Below, piece after piece: positions 5,440-8,292 of a stretch of DNA of 8,292 nucleotides (positions are counted from its first letter, which is position 1; each line of letters opens with the position of its first letter). Source of the DNA: Bacillota bacterium (GTDB taxonomy: Bacteria > Bacillota > Dehalobacteriia > UBA4068); the NCBI GenBank assembly GCA_009778255.1, contig WRKD01000132.1, positions 1 to 8,292 on the forward strand, in the 5' to 3' direction. The notes beneath the pieces were generated by a model. That model did no database searches and was not told where the DNA came from. It was given only the letters and a program-made list of their open reading frames with translations. Both the position numbers and the translations under genes were made by a program.

Positions 5440-6126
5440 ATGCAATTGAGGTTTATTGAAAGCGATATGCCTTTATGCCTAAGGCCGGAAGATCGTTTTG
5501 GTAAAAGCGTAGATGTTTTTGATGTGCTATTTTTTGAGTTGGCCACCTTAACCAGTTTTTGGGCGAAAAGTGAAAAACTATATCAAGGTTTTTCCGCCTT
5601 GGGTGAAAATGCCCGGGTGGGTATTACCTTTTCCCTAGATAAAAGGTTTTATAGATTAGAAGGAGAACTAAAAACAATTAAGAAAGAAAGGGAGCAGTAC
5701 TTAACCTTAATAGAGCAGATTGCACCCATAGAGCAAGTTAGTCAGCGCGAGCATTTTCGGGAAGAAATAAGGTCAAAAGTTAATGTTTATGGCTTAAATG
5801 CTCAAGATCTACAGAAGGGTTTGCCTTTTAAGCTGCCGCCTGCCCCCGAGTTATGCTGCGAAATGTTCGATATTAGTATAGGCGGGCTGTGTTTGGTGGG
5901 CAATGAATTTTTTGAATCTGCCTATGAACCCTTGTTTTTGCTGGAATTTAAACTGGGCAGCAAAAATAGTTTTTTGCTGCCGGCTAAACTGGTGCGCAAG
6001 GGCCAATGCCCGCAAACCACCTTATTTAATTATGATTATGGTTTTGGCTTTATTTTTGACCATGACCCCAAAGAAAAACACCGTTTAAGCGACGCCATAT
6101 TCAGCAGTAAGCTAGACAGGATGTAA
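5440..6126 (+). CDS. PilZ-domain c-di-GMP receptor, YcgR-like two-domain protein (228 aa)
   Basis: The ATG at 5440 has AAGGAG at 5426-5431; the GTG at 5431 overlaps that site. Residues 1-95 form an N-terminal domain resembling the beta-rich partner domain of YcgR-like proteins, including FSLDKRFYRLEGELKTI (64-80). A PilZ domain follows (about 100-225) with both halves of the c-di-GMP signature: R-x-x-x-R (R103 to R107 in REHFR) and D-x-S-x-x-G (D144, S146, G149 in DISIGGL). Binding is therefore likely. The domain ends in strands FLLEFKL, FLLPAKLVRKG and YGFGFIF. No membrane span is seen. In YcgR the partner is the flagellar motor; no motility gene is visible here, so the effector target is unknown. 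It lies 12 bases after the lyase gene and 3 bases before tilS. Confidence 0.82.
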   Translation: MQLRFIESDMPLCLRPEDRFGKSVDVFDVLFFELATLTSFWAKSEKLYQGFSALGENARVGITFSLDKRFYRLEGELKTIKKEREQYLTLIEQIAPIEQVSQREHFREEIRSKVNVYGLNAQDLQKGLPFKLPPAPELCCEMFDISIGGLCLVGNEFFESAYEPLFLLEFKLGSKNSFLLPAKLVRKGQCPQTTLFNYDYGFGFIFDHDPKEKHRLSDAIFSSKLDRM

Positions 6127-6129
6127 ACA

Positions 6130-7506
6130 ATGCCTTTGATGAATAATAAGCATGCCTTATATTATCAAACGCGCAAGTGGATACTGGCACATAAGCTTAT
6201 TCAACCGGGGTTTTCCGTGGTGGCGGCGGTTTCCGCCGGCAGGGATTCCTGCGTGATGCTGCATGTATTGATTGATTTAAGTAAAGAGCTCAATTATAGT
6301 TTAGTGGTGGCGCATTTTGATCATCAATTAAGAAAAGAAAGCTTGGCAGAGCAGCAATTTGTGCAAAAACTGGCTTTAGATTACGGTTTGCCTTTTTACG
6401 CGGGCTGCGCCGACCCCAATTCAATAAAAAAAGGCGGGAATGTGGAAGACGCGGCCCGCCACGCCCGCTACGCTTTTTTAAGAAAAATAGCGCGCCAAAG
6501 CGGCGCGGCAAAAATAGCTGTGGCTCATCATGCCCAAGATCAGGCAGAGACAGTATTAATGCATTTACTGCGCGGCTGCGGTTTAGAAGGTTTATCGGCT
6601 ATGGCTGCCGACGAAAATAATATTATTCGTCCTTTGCTGAGCGCTATGCCACAACAACTGGAATCTTATTGCCGGGCCTATGATGTGGCTTTTTGCGTAG
6701 ACGAAAGCAATATGGATACGCGATATTTGCGTAATCATCTGCGGCTGGATATATTACCGCAATTATTACAAATCAACCCACACCTGCTGCAAGCGCTTAC
6801 TGGCACGGCGGATATTTGCCGGGAAGAAAATTCTTTGTTAACAGAGTATACACAGGCGGCAGTTGCTAAATTTTGGCAAAAAGACAGGCGCTTTTTAGAC
6901 AAAGGTTTTTTTGCCTTAGCCCCGGCCCTACAGCGCCGTGTTGTGAGGCAGGTTTTTTATCAAGTAAGCTCAGAGGAATTGAGTTTTACCCAAACCGAAG
7001 CGGCGCTTGCCTTAAAGGAAGAACAAAGTTTAAGCTGCCCCAAGGGCTGGCTTATCTATCGCCGTGGCGCGCTTTATGTGGGGCGGGAGCAACCAGCTTT
7101 GCCACAATTCGAAGAAATCATCAAGCTGCGGGTGGATGGCGCATGGCATGATTTAGCCGGCTGGGGCTGGGAATATTTAGCCGACGATTTAACAGCCTGC
7201 TCAGGGCCGGAAAATAAGGAAGAATACCATATAGTTGTACCAGGCGAAACTATCGGGCGGCTTTATTTTCGTACACGCCGGGAAGGCGACGCCGTAATAA
7301 CTTTTACCCAAGAAAAACGCCGTAAGGTAAAAGAGATTTTTATAGCAGCAAAAATACCGCCATATTTGCGTGTGGGCTGGCCACTGCTTTTCGCTGCACA
7401 AGAGATGATTTGGCTGCCCGGTTTATATAAACGCCATTATGAGAAAAAAGAAGCCGCGCTTATGGTCAAAGCCAGAAGAAAAAAAGAAAGTCTTTTAAAG
7501 AATTAA
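6130..7506 (+). CDS. tilS: tRNA(Ile)-lysidine synthase TilS (458 aa)
   Basis: TilS attaches lysine to the wobble C34 of the AUA-reading tRNA-Ile in an ATP-dependent step, changing it to isoleucine identity; the gene is essential in most bacteria. The ATG at 6130 fits AGG at 6118-6120. The N-terminal PP-loop ATPase has SAGRDS (35-40), where the family norm is SGGxDS, then FDHQLR (63-68), EDAARHARYAFLR (106-118), VAHHAQDQAETVLMHLLRG (131-149) and the DESNMDTRYLRNHLR block (191-205) typical of TilS. The C-terminal TilS_C domain shows RTRREGD (381-387), KRRKVKEIF (397-404), KIPPYLR (408-414) and WLPG (428-431). The long form is complete. It is translated close behind the PilZ gene and lies upstream of ftsH, as is usual in Bacillota. 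Confidence 0.95.
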   Translation: MPLMNNKHALYYQTRKWILAHKLIQPGFSVVAAVSAGRDSCVMLHVLIDLSKELNYSLVVAHFDHQLRKESLAEQQFVQKLALDYGLPFYAGCADPNSIKKGGNVEDAARHARYAFLRKIARQSGAAKIAVAHHAQDQAETVLMHLLRGCGLEGLSAMAADENNIIRPLLSAMPQQLESYCRAYDVAFCVDESNMDTRYLRNHLRLDILPQLLQINPHLLQALTGTADICREENSLLTEYTQAAVAKFWQKDRRFLDKGFFALAPALQRRVVRQVFYQVSSEELSFTQTEAALALKEEQSLSCPKGWLIYRRGALYVGREQPALPQFEEIIKLRVDGAWHDLAGWGWEYLADDLTACSGPENKEEYHIVVPGETIGRLYFRTRREGDAVITFTQEKRRKVKEIFIAAKIPPYLRVGWPLLFAAQEMIWLPGLYKRHYEKKEAALMVKARRKKESLLKN

Positions 7507-7522
7507 CACATATGATATAATT

Positions 7523-7551
7523 TTGAATTAGGCGCCGCTGATTACTATATG
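7523..7551 (+). promoter_or_regulatory. Candidate ftsH promoter in the tilS-ftsH gap
   Basis: TTGAAT (7523-7528) and TATATG (7546-7551) are 17 bases apart. TATAAT at 7516-7521 is an alternative -10 with a poor -35 box. No terminator with a T-tract is visible between tilS and ftsH, so read-through is also possible. A 25-codon frame at 7549-7626 lacks a ribosome site and is not called. Confidence 0.3.
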
Positions 7552-7653
7552 ATTGGTAATGAGTGGGTGATTAGAGTTGCCCGGCGGGTGCAGGAAGGGC
7601 TTATGGCTGTTTTTCTGCCTCCATAACTTTGGGCTAAGGAAAGGAGCGTTCAT

Positions 7654-8292
7654 TTGAACCGTTTACTGAAGAATTCTACCATATTTGTACTTATAGTAGT
7701 GGTTTTCTTTATCTTTTACACTTGGGGCTCGCCTCAAAAAAATACCGTAAAACTGAGTTATTCGGAATTCATGGCTGCCGTAGAAGAAAACCGCGTAACC
7801 GAGATCACCATAGCCGCCGAAGATAATCGCTATAGCATAAGCGGCACTTTCGACGATGGAGGAACATTCACTTCTATAACACCCGCCGATGCTTTGCTGG
7901 GCGATAATCTTGTTCTACGGGGCATAAGCGTTACTTACGATTCCGTGCGTACTTCCTGGTGGGGCTCTTTGTTGGGCACACTCATACCAATGTTGATCAT
8001 TGTGGCTATATTCCTTTTTATTATGCAGCAGGGTCAAGGTTCCGGCGGTAAAGTGATGCAATTTGGCAAAACCAGGGCCAAACTGCATACCGATGATCGT
8101 AAAAAAGTAACTTTTGCCGATGTAGCCGGGGTAGACGAAGTAAAAGAGGAATTACAGGAAGTAGTGGAGTTTTTAAAAGATCCGCGCAAATATAATGCCA
8201 TGGGTGCGCGTATTCCCAAAGGCGTACTGCTTTACGGCCCGCCTGGCTGTGGCAAAACTTTATTGGCCCGCGCGGTGGCGGGCGAGGCGGGC
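7654..8292 (+). CDS. ftsH: ATP-dependent zinc metalloprotease FtsH, N-terminal part (213 aa, runs off the window)
   Basis: FtsH is a hexameric membrane-bound AAA protease that degrades damaged membrane proteins and short-lived regulators. The frame is open to the end of the window. The start is the TTG at 7654, with AAAGGAG (7640-7646) 7 bases upstream; no ATG in frame lies near it. Residues 1-8 are basic, membrane segment 1 spans about 9-24, the extracytoplasmic domain runs to about 102 (opening with VKLSYSEFM, 32-40), and membrane segment 2 spans 104-125. The linker KVMQFGKTRAKL (133-144) and VTFADVAGVDEVKEEL (152-167) lead into the AAA module. Walker A is GPPGCGKT (195-202, K201), with Cys where FtsH normally has Thr. 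The Walker B, second region of homology and HEXXH zinc site lie beyond the window. Confidence 0.95.
   Translation, partial: MNRLLKNSTIFVLIVVVFFIFYTWGSPQKNTVKLSYSEFMAAVEENRVTEITIAAEDNRYSISGTFDDGGTFTSITPADALLGDNLVLRGISVTYDSVRTSWWGSLLGTLIPMLIIVAIFLFIMQQGQGSGGKVMQFGKTRAKLHTDDRKKVTFADVAGVDEVKEELQEVVEFLKDPRKYNAMGARIPKGVLLYGPPGCGKTLLARAVAGEAG

Noticed and set aside
7590..7618. Hairpin GCAGGAAGG with TTTTTCTGC as an ftsH leader structure
   Set aside because: The stem depends on several G-T pairs and no further conserved riboswitch-like elements can be seen.
7549..7626. 25-codon frame between tilS and ftsH as a small protein or hpt relic
   Set aside because: No ribosome site, no likeness to Hpt motifs, and it overlaps a candidate promoter.

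Overview
The window reads as a chromosome segment of a Gram-positive-type bacterium of the Bacillota, probably Clostridia or a relative. The reasons are strong AGGAGG-type ribosome sites, a tilS-ftsH neighbourhood, and relics of a Tn1549/CTn-type conjugative element (PrgI family, class B sortase). I cannot name a genus. Base composition is moderate, and the housekeeping half and the mobile half do not look sharply different by eye.

Left part (1-2203) is a decayed fragment of an integrative conjugative element. In order it holds an intact ribbon-helix-helix-type gene (124-540), a small membrane-protein gene that appears frameshifted (544-736), a Phd/YefM-RelE/ParE toxin-antitoxin pair with its own promoter and terminator (745-1437), a frameshifted PrgI-family transfer gene (1466-1811), an unrecognised remnant with an in-frame stop (1778-1957), and the N-terminal stub of a class B sortase (1957-2202).

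Middle part (2204-4334) is a defence/stability-type cargo. An intact leftward AAA ATPase with a C-terminal DUF4143 domain is followed by a 259-base divergent intergenic region with two strong inverted repeats. A second, unrelated-in-detail Phd/YefM-ParE pair with its own TTGACA-17-TAGAAT promoter then reads right. The ATPase gene is therefore bracketed by two toxin-antitoxin modules, both intact while the transfer genes around them are broken.

Right part (4335-8292) is core chromosome and all rightward. It holds a PLP-dependent threonine-aldolase-type lyase, a PilZ-domain protein with the full c-di-GMP binding signature, tilS (tRNA-Ile lysidine synthase), and the start of ftsH (membrane AAA protease), which runs off the window. 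The first three are packed with 12- and 3-base gaps and look like one operon from a promoter at about 4349-4377. ftsH begins at a TTG after a 147-base gap. Its reading frame has no stop in the window, and the first 213 residues are present. The hpt gene that commonly sits between tilS and ftsH in Bacillota is absent here.
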